NCBI RefSeq assembly: GCF_013032445.1
Contig: NZ_WQCA01000009.1
Location: 62,001 to 126,000, forward strand
Source of the DNA: Ruegeria arenilitoris
GTDB lineage: Bacteria > Pseudomonadota > Alphaproteobacteria > Rhodobacterales > Rhodobacteraceae
Length of the DNA stretch: 64,000 bases
Reading direction: 5' to 3'
Shown here: positions 50,810-59,865 of the stretch, one piece after another
How positions within the stretch are numbered: the stretch's first letter is position 1
Layout: each line of letters starts with the position of its first letter
The notes under the pieces: generated by a model
Seen by the model: only the letters and a program-made list of their open reading frames with translations
What the model was told of the DNA's origin: nothing
The model's database searches: none
Made by a program: the position numbers and the translations under genes

Positions 50810-52075
50810 ATGGATCACTTTCTCTACCGCGACGGCGCGCTTTACGCCGAGGATGTACCAGTTTCCGAGATCGCAGCCGCGGTCGGAACCCCTTTCTACG
50901 TCTATTCAACGGCGACGCTGTTGCGGCATTTCAAGCTGTTTGATGACGCGCTCGAGGGTACGGATCATCTTGTCTGCTATGCGATGAAGGCCGCTAGCAA
51001 CCAGGCGATACTGAGGACGCTGGCGCAGGCGGGCGCGGGGATGGATGTGGTCTCGGGCGGGGAATACCTGCGTGCCAAGGCCGCAGGAGTGCCCGGCGAC
51101 AAGATCGTGTTCTCGGGCGTTGGTAAAACGGCAGATGAAATTCGCACCGCGCTGACCGGCGGCATCCGCCAGTTCAACGTCGAATCCGAGCCCGAGATGG
51201 AAGTGATCAACGCCATTGCTCTTGAGCTGGGTGTCGTTGCGCCGATCACTGTACGAGTAAACCCGGATGTGGATGCCAAAACCCACGCCAAGATCGCTAC
51301 CGGCAAGTCAGAAAACAAGTTCGGCATCCCCATCGCCCGCGCATCCGAGGTTTATGCCCACGCCGCCACCCTGCCGGGGTTGGAGGTGATCGGCATCGAC
51401 GTCCATATCGGTTCGCAATTGACCGAGCTTGAGCCGTTCGAACTGGCCTATACCAAGGTCGCCGAGCTGACCGAGCAGCTGCGCGCCGAAGGCCATAACA
51501 TCCGCCGCCTCGATCTGGGCGGTGGCTTGGGCATTCCCTACACCCGCGCCAACGACGCGCCGCCGCTGCCGGTGGAATATGGCGCGCTGATCAAGAAGAC
51601 TCTGGGCCATTTGGGTTGCGAGATCGAGATAGAGCCCGGCCGCCTGATCGCGGGCAATGCCGGTCTGATGGTCAGCAAGGTGATCTATGTGAAATCCGGT
51701 GAGGGCCGCGATTTCCTGATCCTCGACGGGGCCATGAACGACCTGATCCGCCCCGCGATGTACGAGGCGCACCACGATATCGTCGCTGTTCAAGAGCCCG
51801 AACCAGGCGTCGAACAGCAGCCCTACGATATTGTCGGCCCTGTCTGTGAAACCGGCGATACATTTGCCAAACAGCGCAACATGCCACCGCTTATGGCTAG
51901 TGATCTGGTCGCCTTCCGCAGCGCCGGGGCCTATGGTGCGGTGATGTCGAGCGAATACAACACCCGGCCCCTGATCCCCGAGGTTCTGGTGCATGGGGAT
52001 CAATTTGCCGTAATTCGTGAACGGCCAACCTTTGACGAAATCATAAACCGCGATACCATACCCGAGTGGCTCTGA
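50810..52075 (+). CDS. lysA: Diaminopimelate decarboxylase
   Basis: 421 residues, PLP-dependent, last step of lysine synthesis. The PLP lysine is in HLVCYAMKAASNQAILRTLA (AMKA) near residue 60. Further marks are GAGMDVVSGGEYLRAKAAGV, KIVFSGVGKTADEIRTAL, LDLGGGLGIPYTRAN, EIEPGRLIAGNAGLMVSKV and GPVCETGDTFAKQRNMPPLM (decarboxylase active-site cysteine). It is preceded by two lipoprotein genes and followed, through a hairpin, by the TIGR02302-type gene. Confidence 0.95.
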   Translation: MDHFLYRDGALYAEDVPVSEIAAAVGTPFYVYSTATLLRHFKLFDDALEGTDHLVCYAMKAASNQAILRTLAQAGAGMDVVSGGEYLRAKAAGVPGDKIVFSGVGKTADEIRTALTGGIRQFNVESEPEMEVINAIALELGVVAPITVRVNPDVDAKTHAKIATGKSENKFGIPIARASEVYAHAATLPGLEVIGIDVHIGSQLTELEPFELAYTKVAELTEQLRAEGHNIRRLDLGGGLGIPYTRANDAPPLPVEYGALIKKTLGHLGCEIEIEPGRLIAGNAGLMVSKVIYVKSGEGRDFLILDGAMNDLIRPAMYEAHHDIVAVQEPEPGVEQQPYDIVGPVCETGDTFAKQRNMPPLMASDLVAFRSAGAYGAVMSSEYNTRPLIPEVLVHGDQFAVIRERPTFDEIINRDTIPEWL

Positions 52076-52087
52076 CGCGATGACCGT

Positions 52088-52110
52088 GCGGGCCTGCTCA
52101 GGAGGCCCGC
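52088..52110 (+). promoter_or_regulatory. Hairpin covering the ribosome site of the TIGR02302 gene
   Basis: The arms GCGGGCCT (52088-52095) and AGGCCCGC (52103-52110) form a perfect 8-bp stem with a 7-base loop. GGAGG, the ribosome site for the TTG start at 52112, lies at 52101-52105, partly in the loop and partly in the stem. It has no T tract, so a terminator is less likely than translational control. Confidence 0.5.
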
Positions 52111-52111
52111 C

Positions 52112-54649
52112 TTGACCGCAAGACCGAACCTGCCGATCCCAAGATTTTCCCTGTGGCTGACGCATGCAGGGATGCTGGCCGAGCAGGTTTTACGCGCGTT
52201 TTGGCCGTTTTTCTCGGGTTTCATGGCCATTTTGGCCGTTTTGATGCTGGGGTTGCAAGACCATGTTCCGGTCGAACTGGTCTGGATCTTGGGCGCGTTG
52301 GCCCTTTTGGGGCTGCTTGCGACGCTGATCTTTGGCGTAAGGCGATTCCATCTGCCGTCACGGGCCGAGGCGTTGATGCGGCTGGATGCCTCACTGTCTG
52401 GCCGTCCGATTCAGGCGCTGATAGATGAACAGGCCATCGGCGCGATGGATGCGGATTCGGTTGCGCTTTGGCACGCGCACCAGACCCGTATGGCACAGCG
52501 GGCGGCGCAGGCCGATCCGGTCAAGCCTGATCTGCGGCTGGCTGACCGCGACCCCTATGCCCTGCGCTATTCTGCACTGCTGGCTCTGGTGATCGCATGC
52601 CTGTTCGGCTCGTTCTGGCGTATCGGGTCGGTGGCCGAAATGGCGCCGGGCGCAGCGATCGCAGGGCAGGGGCCCAGCTGGGAGGGTTGGGTCGAGCCGC
52701 CGCGTTACACCGGCCTGCCGACGCTCTATCTGGCGGATCAATCCGATCCGACGCTTTTTGTCCCTCAGGGCAGCCGCATTACCCTGCGGTTTTATGGCGA
52801 GGTCGGCGCCCATAGCCTGACGGAAACAACTACGCCCTTGGGCACTCAGAACGCGACTGAGCCGGAACAGGAATTTGTCGTCGAACGTTCGGGGCAGATG
52901 AAGATTGCGGGCCCGTCCGGGCGCGACTGGGCGCTGGACGTGGTTCAGGATACCGCGCCCAGCATTGGTGTCGCGGATGTGGCCGAGGCCGAGGCGGGCG
53001 GGCAGATGAAGCTGCCCTTTGCTGCCAGTGACGACTATGGCGTAGTGTCCGGCACCGCTACGATTGATCTGGACCTTGCTTCGGTAGATCGCCGCTATGG
53101 CCTGACCATAGCACCCGAGGCACGCGAGGTAATTGAGGTTGAACTGCCGATGCCGATCGCTGGCGACCGGGCCGATTTCACTGAGGATCTGATCGAAGAT
53201 TTCTCGCAGCATCCCTGGGCGCATCTGCCGGTGACAATCACCCTGACAGCGCGGGATGCCGCAGACCAGGAAAGCCAGTCGGAATCCTATATGACCAAGC
53301 TGCCCGCGCGCAGGTTCTTTGATCCGCTGGCGGCTGCGGTGATCGAACAGCGCCGCGATTTGCTATGGTCGCGGGACAACGCGCCGCGGGTTGCCCAGTT
53401 ACTGCGCGCGGTTTCGCACCTGCCCGAGGGGTTCTTCCGCTCGGATACCGCTTATCTGCGCCTGCGTGTCACTTTGCGTCGGCTTGAGGCACTCACTGAG
53501 TACGACCTTAAGCCCAAACAGCAGGAAGAGATCGCGCAAGCCCTGTGGGATCTGGCGGTCATTATCGAAGAGGGTACGCTGGCCGATGCACTTGAACGGA
53601 TGCGCCGGGCGCAGGAGCGCCTGTCAGAGGCGATGAAGAACGGCGCCTCGGACGAGGAGATTGCTGAGCTGATGCAGGAGCTGCGCGAGGCGACGCAGGA
53701 TTACATGCGTCAGTTGCAACGTCTGGCGCAGGAAAGCGGCGAGTTTGACGAAAACCAGCAGGGCCAGAACGGCGAGACCATGCAGATGACGCAGGACGAC
53801 CTGCAACGGATGATGGACCGCATTCAGGAGCTGATGGAACAGGGCCGCATGGCCGAGGCGCAGCAGGCGTTGGAAGAGTTCCAGCAGATGATGGAAAACA
53901 TGCGCGTCACTCAAGGTCAGGGTCAGGGCCAGCAATCCGAAGGCCAGCAGGCCATGGAGGGGTTGGCCGAAACCCTGCGCGAACAGCAGGGACTCAGCGA
54001 TCAGGCTTTCCGTGATCTGCAGGAACAGTTCAACCCCGGTGCACAAGCAGGGGAAAGCCAGGGCAATGAGGGTCGCAGCGGCGGTCAGGGCCGGGGGCAA
54101 AGCCATGAAGGCCAGGGCGGACGCGGTTCGGATCAAGATGGCGGCAGCCAACAGGGTCAGGGATCACTGGCTGACCGCCAGCAAGCGTTGCGTGACGAAT
54201 TGGGCCGTCAGCAGCAGAACCTACCCGGTGCGGGTACGCAGGAAGGCGAGGATGCGCGCGAGGCGCTGGGCCGTGCGGGCCGAGCCATGGACGAAGCCGA
54301 AGAGGCATTGCGCGGCGATGATCTGGCCGAAGCCATTGATCGCCAGTCGGAAGCTATGGAAGCGCTGCGCGAAGGTATGCGGTCTTTGGGCGAGGCATTG
54401 GCCCAGAACCAACAAAACCAGCCCGGTCAGGGGTCGCAGGAAGGCGACATGCAAGCCAATAACCGCGATCCTCTGGGCCGCAGTCCGGGGGCGAACGGGA
54501 CAATCTCAACCGATGAAAGTCTGTTGCAGGGCGAAGATGTCTATCGCCGCGCCCGTGAATTGCTGGACGAAATCCGCCGTCGTACCGGTGAGACGGACCG
54601 ACCTCAGATCGAGCTGGAATACCTCAAGCGGCTGCTGGAGCGGTTCTAG
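52112..54649 (+). CDS. TIGR02302 (DUF4175-like) membrane protein
   Basis: 845 residues from a TTG start with GGAGG upstream. The N-terminus has two helices (ARPNLPIPRFSLWLTHAGML and the AFWPFFSGFMAILAVLMLGL pair) and a third near residue 155 (YSALLALVIACLFGSFWRIG). A periplasmic beta-rich part follows. From about residue 480 it is helical, then Gln/Gly-rich low complexity (about 595-720, for example QGQGQQSEGQQAMEGLAE), ending RRRTGETDRPQIELEYLKRL. Family function unknown. It always seems to lie near lysA and ftsEX in this group, by my recollection. Confidence 0.87.
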   Translation: MTARPNLPIPRFSLWLTHAGMLAEQVLRAFWPFFSGFMAILAVLMLGLQDHVPVELVWILGALALLGLLATLIFGVRRFHLPSRAEALMRLDASLSGRPIQALIDEQAIGAMDADSVALWHAHQTRMAQRAAQADPVKPDLRLADRDPYALRYSALLALVIACLFGSFWRIGSVAEMAPGAAIAGQGPSWEGWVEPPRYTGLPTLYLADQSDPTLFVPQGSRITLRFYGEVGAHSLTETTTPLGTQNATEPEQEFVVERSGQMKIAGPSGRDWALDVVQDTAPSIGVADVAEAEAGGQMKLPFAASDDYGVVSGTATIDLDLASVDRRYGLTIAPEAREVIEVELPMPIAGDRADFTEDLIEDFSQHPWAHLPVTITLTARDAADQESQSESYMTKLPARRFFDPLAAAVIEQRRDLLWSRDNAPRVAQLLRAVSHLPEGFFRSDTAYLRLRVTLRRLEALTEYDLKPKQQEEIAQALWDLAVIIEEGTLADALERMRRAQERLSEAMKNGASDEEIAELMQELREATQDYMRQLQRLAQESGEFDENQQGQNGETMQMTQDDLQRMMDRIQELMEQGRMAEAQQALEEFQQMMENMRVTQGQGQGQQSEGQQAMEGLAETLREQQGLSDQAFRDLQEQFNPGAQAGESQGNEGRSGGQGRGQSHEGQGGRGSDQDGGSQQGQGSLADRQQALRDELGRQQQNLPGAGTQEGEDAREALGRAGRAMDEAEEALRGDDLAEAIDRQSEAMEALREGMRSLGEALAQNQQNQPGQGSQEGDMQANNRDPLGRSPGANGTISTDESLLQGEDVYRRARELLDEIRRRTGETDRPQIELEYLKRLLERF

Positions 54650-54667
54650 CCTAGCTTCGTAACGGTG

Positions 54668-55471
54668 TCAGTTCTGCGCCGTACCCGCGGTCTGCGCCTC
54701 TAGCCACAACCGGGCCTGATCCACCATCGTTACATAAGGTTCCAGGATTGGGTCTGCCTGTGGGACGGCCTCACTGATCTGTTGTGCGTTTCCATAGATC
54801 AATATCAGGACAACCCCGATAATCACGATCAAAGAAAACCCACGCATGAACCCACCTGATTTGCGCGGGGCAGTGTCCTCTGCCGCGGTTACGTCGCTGC
54901 GCAGGCTGGAATTGATCGCTTCGACATCCGGCAACGCTTCCTTCTGACCCGCATCTTCTGCGGTTTCTGTTGCCGTCAACTCTTTATCAGCGCGTTCCGG
55001 GGCGGGTTCGGGTGGGGTATCCAGCGCCAGATCGGGTTGAGTCTCAAGGCTACTGCTTTCCTGAGCGCGCAGATCAGCCTCTCGGGCGGCTTCTTCCTGA
55101 AGGATGCTGGCAACCGCCGGATCGACGCTACCGGTCGCGGCAGGCTCTTCGGGTTCGGGCACAACCTCGGGCTCTGGTGCAGCCGTGGGTTCGGGCGTGG
55201 GCTCAGGTTCTGGCGCGGACCTGGGCTTGATGTCTACCTTCACTTCGGTGGTGGATGCAGCCGCCGGCTCGGCAGGTGTGGGGTCGGGTTCTGCTGCGGC
55301 GGGTGAGTCTTCAGCAACTGGTACGGTCGTCGCGGGCGCGGCTTCGCCTGAGTACTTGGGTTGAAACCAGGTGTTCTCGCAGTTTGAACACTGAACGTCG
55401 CGGCCTTCTTCCGGAATGACCTCGTCTGGCACCTCATATTGGGCGCTGCAATTCGGACACGTAAGACGCAT
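54668..55471 (-). CDS. MJ0042-type zinc-ribbon membrane protein
   Basis: 267 residues. The N-terminus is a zinc ribbon: RLTCPNCSAQYEVPDEVIPE and GRDVQCSNCENTWFQPKYSG (CxxC pairs). A long Pro/Glu/Ala-rich, probably disordered region follows (about residues 45-205). One helix (MRGFSLIVIIGVVLILIYGN) and a short tail end it. The family function is unknown. It is divergent from ftsE across 183 bases in which I found no clear operator. Confidence 0.82.
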   Translation of the reverse strand: MRLTCPNCSAQYEVPDEVIPEEGRDVQCSNCENTWFQPKYSGEAAPATTVPVAEDSPAAAEPDPTPAEPAAASTTEVKVDIKPRSAPEPEPTPEPTAAPEPEVVPEPEEPAATGSVDPAVASILQEEAAREADLRAQESSSLETQPDLALDTPPEPAPERADKELTATETAEDAGQKEALPDVEAINSSLRSDVTAAEDTAPRKSGGFMRGFSLIVIIGVVLILIYGNAQQISEAVPQADPILEPYVTMVDQARLWLEAQTAGTAQN

Positions 55472-55654
55472 GCTGCCTCCTGGTCGGGACTTCGACCTGA
55501 TAATTGTTTTTTGAGCGATGATATTCAGTTAAGACCTGACCGCAAAGGGTGTTTTCCGTTTCGCAGCATAAATGTCACCAATTCGACCCGGTGCAGGCAT
55601 TGAAACCACAACCGCGCTCGGGCAAGAAGGGCGGCAACTAAAACGGGGGCCCTT

Positions 55655-56332
55655 GTGATCGAGCTGGAAAATGTCAGCTACACCTATGGTGGTGGTGAAT
55701 TGCTGAGCAATGTGTCCCTGCAGCTGCAACCGGGATCGTTTCACTTTTTGACCGGCCCATCGGGTGCAGGCAAGACCACACTGCTCAAGCTATGCTACGG
55801 TGCGCTACTGCCCACGTCCGGGCAGCTGAGTGCTTTCGACCAGGACGTGGCTCGGCTGGATCGGGACCAGATGGCCTTGTTGCGTCGCCGGATCGGGGTT
55901 GTGTATCAGGACTGCCGGTTTCTTGATCACATGACCGTAGTGGAAAACGTGGCTCTGCCGTTGATGGTGTCAGGACAGGCTGAAACTGCGAAGCGAGAAG
56001 ACCTGAGCGAATTGCTGTCATGGGTGGGGCTGGGCGCCCGGTTGGATGCCCACCCGCCGGAATTGTCGGGTGGTGAACGACAGCGCGCCGCTCTTGCCCG
56101 TGCGGTTATCCTATCACCCGATGTGGTTTTGGCCGATGAACCGACTGGTAACGTGGATTGGGAAATGTCCCAGCGCCTGCTGCGCCTGTTGGTCGAGTTG
56201 AACAGGATGGGCAAGACCGTGCTGATCGCCACTCATGACCTGAGCTTGATCCGTGCTGCCAAAAGTCAGGTGCAGGCCCGTGTGCTGAGAATTTCACAGC
56301 GTCAGGTCCAGCTTGCGGGGGCAGATCTATGA
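55655..56332 (+). CDS. ftsE: Cell-division ATPase FtsE
   Basis: 225 residues from a GTG start. ABC ATPase that, with FtsX, acts at the division site to control peptidoglycan hydrolases. Walker A is FLTGPSGAGKTTLLKLCYGA, signature LSGGERQRAALARAVILSPD and Walker B VVLADEPTGNVDWEMSQRLL, with IATHDLSLI after it. Its end overlaps ftsX by four bases. Confidence 0.95.
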   Translation: MIELENVSYTYGGGELLSNVSLQLQPGSFHFLTGPSGAGKTTLLKLCYGALLPTSGQLSAFDQDVARLDRDQMALLRRRIGVVYQDCRFLDHMTVVENVALPLMVSGQAETAKREDLSELLSWVGLGARLDAHPPELSGGERQRAALARAVILSPDVVLADEPTGNVDWEMSQRLLRLLVELNRMGKTVLIATHDLSLIRAAKSQVQARVLRISQRQVQLAGADL

Positions 56333-57228
56333 GCAAGGGGATGATCCGCAACCTGTTACGACGGGATGCCCGCGCTGATCGGGTCGTACCGCCCACTGGC
56401 TATACCGCCCATCTGACCCTGTTCGTGTCCGGCGCGATGGGCTTTCTGGCGGTTTTCGCGTTGGCCCTATCTTTGGCTTCGGGACGGCTGGCTGATCGCT
56501 GGGCGACGGAACTGGCGGGGACCGCTACTTTGCGCGTTAACGCTCCTGCCGACCAGTTGGCAGCCCAAACCGAAGCCGCTTTGACTGTTCTGAGCCAAAC
56601 CCCCGGCGTCGCCTCGGCCCGCGCGTTGACGACCGAGGAGCAGGCCGCGCTGCTGTCCCCGTGGTTCGGCCCTGATCTGCCGCTGGACTCGCTGCCCATA
56701 CCACAGCTGATCGAGATCATCGAAGGCGAGCCCGGGCTGGACGCCACCGGCCTGCGCCTGCGCCTTGGGGCCGAAGTGCCGGGTGCCGTACTGGACGACC
56801 ACACCCGTTGGCGCGAGCCGCTGGTGGATGCAGCCATGTCGTTGCGTCGGTTGGGTTGGGTTTCGATCCTGCTGATTGGTGGAGCGACTGCGGCCATGAT
56901 CACACTCGCTGCCAACGCGTCGCTGGCGGCCAACGCCCAAATCATTGAGGTGCTTCGTCTGGTAGGTGCCCGCGACAGCTTTATTGCCAGGGCCTTTGTG
57001 CGACGCTTTACCTATCGCGCCTTTTTTGGTGCTGTGGTCGGCGTTTTGCTGGGCATGACGGGCGTGCTGCTGTTGCCTGAAGCCTCAACCGAGGGCGGTT
57101 TTCTGACAGGTCTTGGGTTTCAAGGGATAGGTTGGATATTACCTGTGTTAATCCCTCTGCTTGGCGCAACCGTTGCTTTTTTGGCCACCTGGACCGCCGC
57201 CAGTCGTAAATTGAAGGAGCTTTCGTGA
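56329..57228 (+). CDS. ftsX: Cell-division permease FtsX
   Basis: 299 residues, inner membrane. A first helix (TLFVSGAMGFLAVFALALSL) is followed by a periplasmic domain (residues ~60-170, with LSQTPGVASARALTTEEQAA), then three helices with SILLIGGATAAMITLAANAS and IIEVLRLVGARDSFIARAFV. This is the FtsX plan. It overlaps ftsE at the start and plsC at the end, so a single transcript is likely. Confidence 0.93.
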   Translation: MSKGMIRNLLRRDARADRVVPPTGYTAHLTLFVSGAMGFLAVFALALSLASGRLADRWATELAGTATLRVNAPADQLAAQTEAALTVLSQTPGVASARALTTEEQAALLSPWFGPDLPLDSLPIPQLIEIIEGEPGLDATGLRLRLGAEVPGAVLDDHTRWREPLVDAAMSLRRLGWVSILLIGGATAAMITLAANASLAANAQIIEVLRLVGARDSFIARAFVRRFTYRAFFGAVVGVLLGMTGVLLLPEASTEGGFLTGLGFQGIGWILPVLIPLLGATVAFLATWTAASRKLKELS

Positions 57229-57968
57229 TGTCCACAGCGTTTCAATGGGTCCGTTCGCTGATTTTCATGATCGTGATTTACGCTTGGATGCTGGTCCTGG
57301 GCATCGTGTTTGCCCCTTATGCATTGTTCGCCAAAAGTGGCGCGCTGCGGGCCTGCAAGACCTATGCCCGCACAACCATGTGGCTGGCCCGCTGGATGGT
57401 GGGCATTCGCACCGAGGTCCGTGGAGCCGTGCCCACGGGTGAGGTTGTGGTTGGAGCCAAGCACCAATCCTTTCTCGATATCATCATAATTTTCGATGCG
57501 GTGCCCCACGGCAAGTTCATCATGAAGAGAGAACTGCTCTGGACGCCGATCATCGGCATGTATGCGCGGCGACTTGGCTGTATCCCGGTCGATCGTGGTA
57601 AAAAGGGCGCTGCGGTAGCCAAGATGGTCAAGGACGTCTCGAAGGAATTCACCGAACCCGGTCAGCTGGTTATCTACCCGCAGGGCACCCGTGTCGCGCC
57701 GGGGGTGCACATTCCCTACAAGGTGGGCACAGCGGTTTTGTATGAAGGGCTTGGGTTCCCCTGCATTCCGGTGGCGACCAATGCCGGCGTCTTCTGGCCG
57801 CGCACAGGCGTTCTGCGCAAACCCGGTCTGGCGATTGTCGATTTTCTCGATCCGATCGAACCGGGAGTCGGGCGCAGGGATTTCCTGCGGCGGCTGGAAG
57901 ACGTGATCGAAACGCGGTCTGATGCATTGATGAAAGAAGTGGGGTTTGACCCGGATGGAGTTCATTGA
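57228..57968 (+). CDS. plsC: 1-acyl-sn-glycerol-3-phosphate acyltransferase
   Basis: 246 residues from the ATG at 57228 (a GTG three bases earlier is also possible), with AAGGAG upstream. It makes phosphatidic acid by acylating lysophosphatidic acid. The HX4D motif is GAKHQSFLDIIIIFDAVPHG, with FIMKRELLWTPIIGMYARRL and VIYPQGTRVAPGVHIPYKVG (QGTR where EGTR is common). An N-terminal helix anchors it. It overlaps ftsX and the PPOX gene. Confidence 0.93.
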   Translation: MSTAFQWVRSLIFMIVIYAWMLVLGIVFAPYALFAKSGALRACKTYARTTMWLARWMVGIRTEVRGAVPTGEVVVGAKHQSFLDIIIIFDAVPHGKFIMKRELLWTPIIGMYARRLGCIPVDRGKKGAAVAKMVKDVSKEFTEPGQLVIYPQGTRVAPGVHIPYKVGTAVLYEGLGFPCIPVATNAGVFWPRTGVLRKPGLAIVDFLDPIEPGVGRRDFLRRLEDVIETRSDALMKEVGFDPDGVH

Positions 57969-58560
57969 AGATATCGAAACGCTCGAAGGGCTGTATGGCA
58001 CGCCCGCAGCGCCCTCGCTGCGCAAGGTGGCTCATAGCCTGACACCGCTGTACCGCAAATGGATCATGGCTTCGCGGCTTTGCATTCTGAGTACGGTCGG
58101 CCCCGAAGGGACCGATGGCAGCCCGCGCGGCGACGATGGCCCGGTCGTTCTCGAGCTTGATCCTAACACGCTGGCCTTGCCGGACTGGCGTGGCAACAAC
58201 CGGTTGGATTCCCTGCGTAATATCGTGCGTGATCCGCGTGTGGCGCTGATGTTTCTGGTGCCGGGTTCCAACAACGTTGTCCGCGTAAACGGACAGGCGC
58301 GACTAACGGCAGATTCTGCCCTGCGTGCCCGGTTCGAAAAGAACGGAAAACAACCCGCAACTGTTGCCGTCATCGAAATTTCTGAGATCTACACGCAATG
58401 CGCCCGCGCGATGATGCGGGCGCGGACGTGGAGCGTGGGCGATGAAAGCGCCGACCTGCCCACTATTGGCGAGATTTTGGCGGAAGTTAGCGAGGGAGAT
58501 GAAGGTGGCGCGCGCTACGACTCTGAATGGGGTGCACGCGCCGCAAGAACGATGTGGTGA
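57955..58560 (+). CDS. PPOX-type flavoprotein (pyridoxamine 5'-phosphate oxidase family)
   Basis: 201 residues from the ATG at 57955, overlapping the plsC end by 14 bases. Visible are SRLCILSTVGPEGTDGSPRG, ALPDWRGNNRLDSLRNIVRD and LMFLVPGSNNVVRVNGQARL, marks of the FMN-binding split barrel, MSMEG_1061-like group. The function is probably a flavin- or F420-dependent reductase or oxidase; substrate unknown. It converges on the reductase gene at 58570 with 9 bases between. Confidence 0.88.
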   Translation: MEFIEDIETLEGLYGTPAAPSLRKVAHSLTPLYRKWIMASRLCILSTVGPEGTDGSPRGDDGPVVLELDPNTLALPDWRGNNRLDSLRNIVRDPRVALMFLVPGSNNVVRVNGQARLTADSALRARFEKNGKQPATVAVIEISEIYTQCARAMMRARTWSVGDESADLPTIGEILAEVSEGDEGGARYDSEWGARAARTMW

Positions 58561-58569
58561 ACACGACCA

Positions 58570-59163
58570 CTAGATCGCTGCCGCGCCAATTTTTGCAACT
58601 TTAGAATTCCAGCGCTCAACACTGCCGGGCTTTGGATAGCTGGCACCTGCGAAATAGGTGAAACGGGTTGGCTTGAATCCGACAAAGCCCAGAATCTGGT
58701 CGCGGACCTGTCGAATAAGTGCCTGCCGATATATCAGCCGCATGAACCAACCCGGCGTGTCAGAGGTAAGGATGACACGTGCCGTACGTCCGGTCAGCAT
58801 TGGGGCGGGGAATCCAATCTTGGTCGTGTTCCGTGTGTCGAACGTTCGACCCGGAATGAATACCCGGTCAATCAAACCTTTCAGCTTTGCCGGAAGTCCG
58901 CCCCACCACATCGGTGTTGTCAGTACAAGGTGCTCGCTCCATTCGATATCTTGAAGCACCTGTTCCAGTACGGGTTCCAACGGTTTGAAGTCGTGGTAAT
59001 TGCCCTGACCGAAGTCGTGATCGAATTGCAAATCGCTCAGGTGAACCATCCGGACATCGTGTCCACGCTCTTGGGCGGCGTCTTTGTAAGTTTGAGCAAA
59101 AGTTCGGGACAAGCTGCTTTCTGCAGGGTGTCCGTCAAGGATGAGGATTTTCTTGCGCTGCAT
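58570..59163 (-). CDS. Flavodoxin-fold NAD(P)H:quinone oxidoreductase
   Basis: 197 residues. The N-terminal motif is KKILILDGHPAESSLSRTFA, with HLVLTTPMWWGGLPAKLKGL and DRVFIPGRTFDTRN in the middle, as in the NQO/modulator-of-drug-activity group. It reduces quinones or nitro compounds using a flavin. It is divergent from a TetR gene, with operator copies between them (59180-59242). A sampled line has about 55% GC, lower than most neighbours. Confidence 0.87.
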   Translation of the reverse strand: MQRKKILILDGHPAESSLSRTFAQTYKDAAQERGHDVRMVHLSDLQFDHDFGQGNYHDFKPLEPVLEQVLQDIEWSEHLVLTTPMWWGGLPAKLKGLIDRVFIPGRTFDTRNTTKIGFPAPMLTGRTARVILTSDTPGWFMRLIYRQALIRQVRDQILGFVGFKPTRFTYFAGASYPKPGSVERWNSKVAKIGAAAI

Positions 59164-59179
59164 CGAGATTCTCCAAAAA

Positions 59180-59242
59180 TGACTGCGGTCATTTTATAGA
59201 GTTAAAAAGTGACCGCGGTCAATAAAAATTTGACCACGGTCA
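59180..59242. promoter_or_regulatory. Three-copy TetR operator between the reductase and tetR genes
   Basis: The 12-base near-palindrome TGACNNCGGTCA occurs three times: TGACTGCGGTCA (59180-59191), TGACCGCGGTCA (59210-59221) and TGACCACGGTCA (59231-59242). Centre spacings are 30 and 21 bases, about three and two DNA turns. On the minus strand TTGACC (59217-59222) and TATAAA (59193-59198), 18 bases apart, form a promoter for the reductase gene; copy 2 overlaps its -35 and copy 1 its start point. Repression by the TetR protein is the obvious reading. Confidence 0.75.
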
Positions 59243-59263
59243 AAACCTGTGCAATCTGGGCTA

Positions 59264-59842
59264 ATGCAAAAGACAGTTCAAAAACGCACGCTAAAGACGC
59301 GAGCTCGCCTGATCACAGCCTCTGAAGAAGTCGCAAAAGAATGTGGTTACGAAGCTTTAAGGGTAGAGCAAGTTGTTCAGGCCGCTGGTGTAGCGAAAGG
59401 TACTTTCTTCGCGCATTTTCGCGACAAAGATGCGTTGATGGAAATCCTGATGGCGGAAAAGCTGAATGCTTGTTTGGATCAGGCCGAAGCAGGAAGCTCC
59501 CCGAAAACAGTAGCAGAGATCATCCATGCGCTGGAACCGGTTCACAGTTTCATGACATCCGAACGATACGTGTTTGACTTGCTGATCAGGTATTCAGGTG
59601 CGACGGCCATCTCAGAAATAGGACCGGTCGCCTATTGTTTTGAGCGGTATTTTCGCGTTGTGATGTTGTGGCTCGATGATGCGCACGTCCGCAAGGATGT
59701 CTCAACGGACCTTTTGGCCGAAGGCGTGCAGGCCTTTGCGATCCAAGCTATGTCACTGAAGTTCTGCGCGCTGCATTCCGCACAGACATTCACGGATAGG
59801 CTGGAAGTGTATCTGGATGCTTGGTTGACCCCGGTCGCATGA
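59264..59842 (+). CDS. TetR/AcrR family repressor
   Basis: 192 residues from the ATG at 59264 (MQKTVQKRTLKTRARLITAS). The helix-turn-helix is VEQVVQAAGVAKGTFFAHFR, typical of TetR. The C-terminal ligand domain has FLIRYSGATAISEIG-like helices (seen as LLIRYSGATAISEIGPVAYC). It is divergent from a quinone-reductase gene and its three operators lie between them, so the likely ligand is a quinone or an electrophile. A sampled line is 50% GC, suggesting transfer. The stop lies inside a terminator. Confidence 0.9.
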   Translation: MQKTVQKRTLKTRARLITASEEVAKECGYEALRVEQVVQAAGVAKGTFFAHFRDKDALMEILMAEKLNACLDQAEAGSSPKTVAEIIHALEPVHSFMTSERYVFDLLIRYSGATAISEIGPVAYCFERYFRVVMLWLDDAHVRKDVSTDLLAEGVQAFAIQAMSLKFCALHSAQTFTDRLEVYLDAWLTPVA

Positions 59843-59865
59843 TCCCAACCGGGGTCGGTTTCTTT
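59827..59865 (+). terminator. Terminator of the tetR gene
   Basis: GACCCCGGT (59827-59835) and ACCGGGGTC (59848-59856) form a perfect 9-bp stem with a 12-base loop, followed by GGTTTCTTT. The tetR stop codon (59840-59842) lies in the loop. On the minus strand it sits just past the end of lpdA, so it may serve both genes. Confidence 0.7.
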
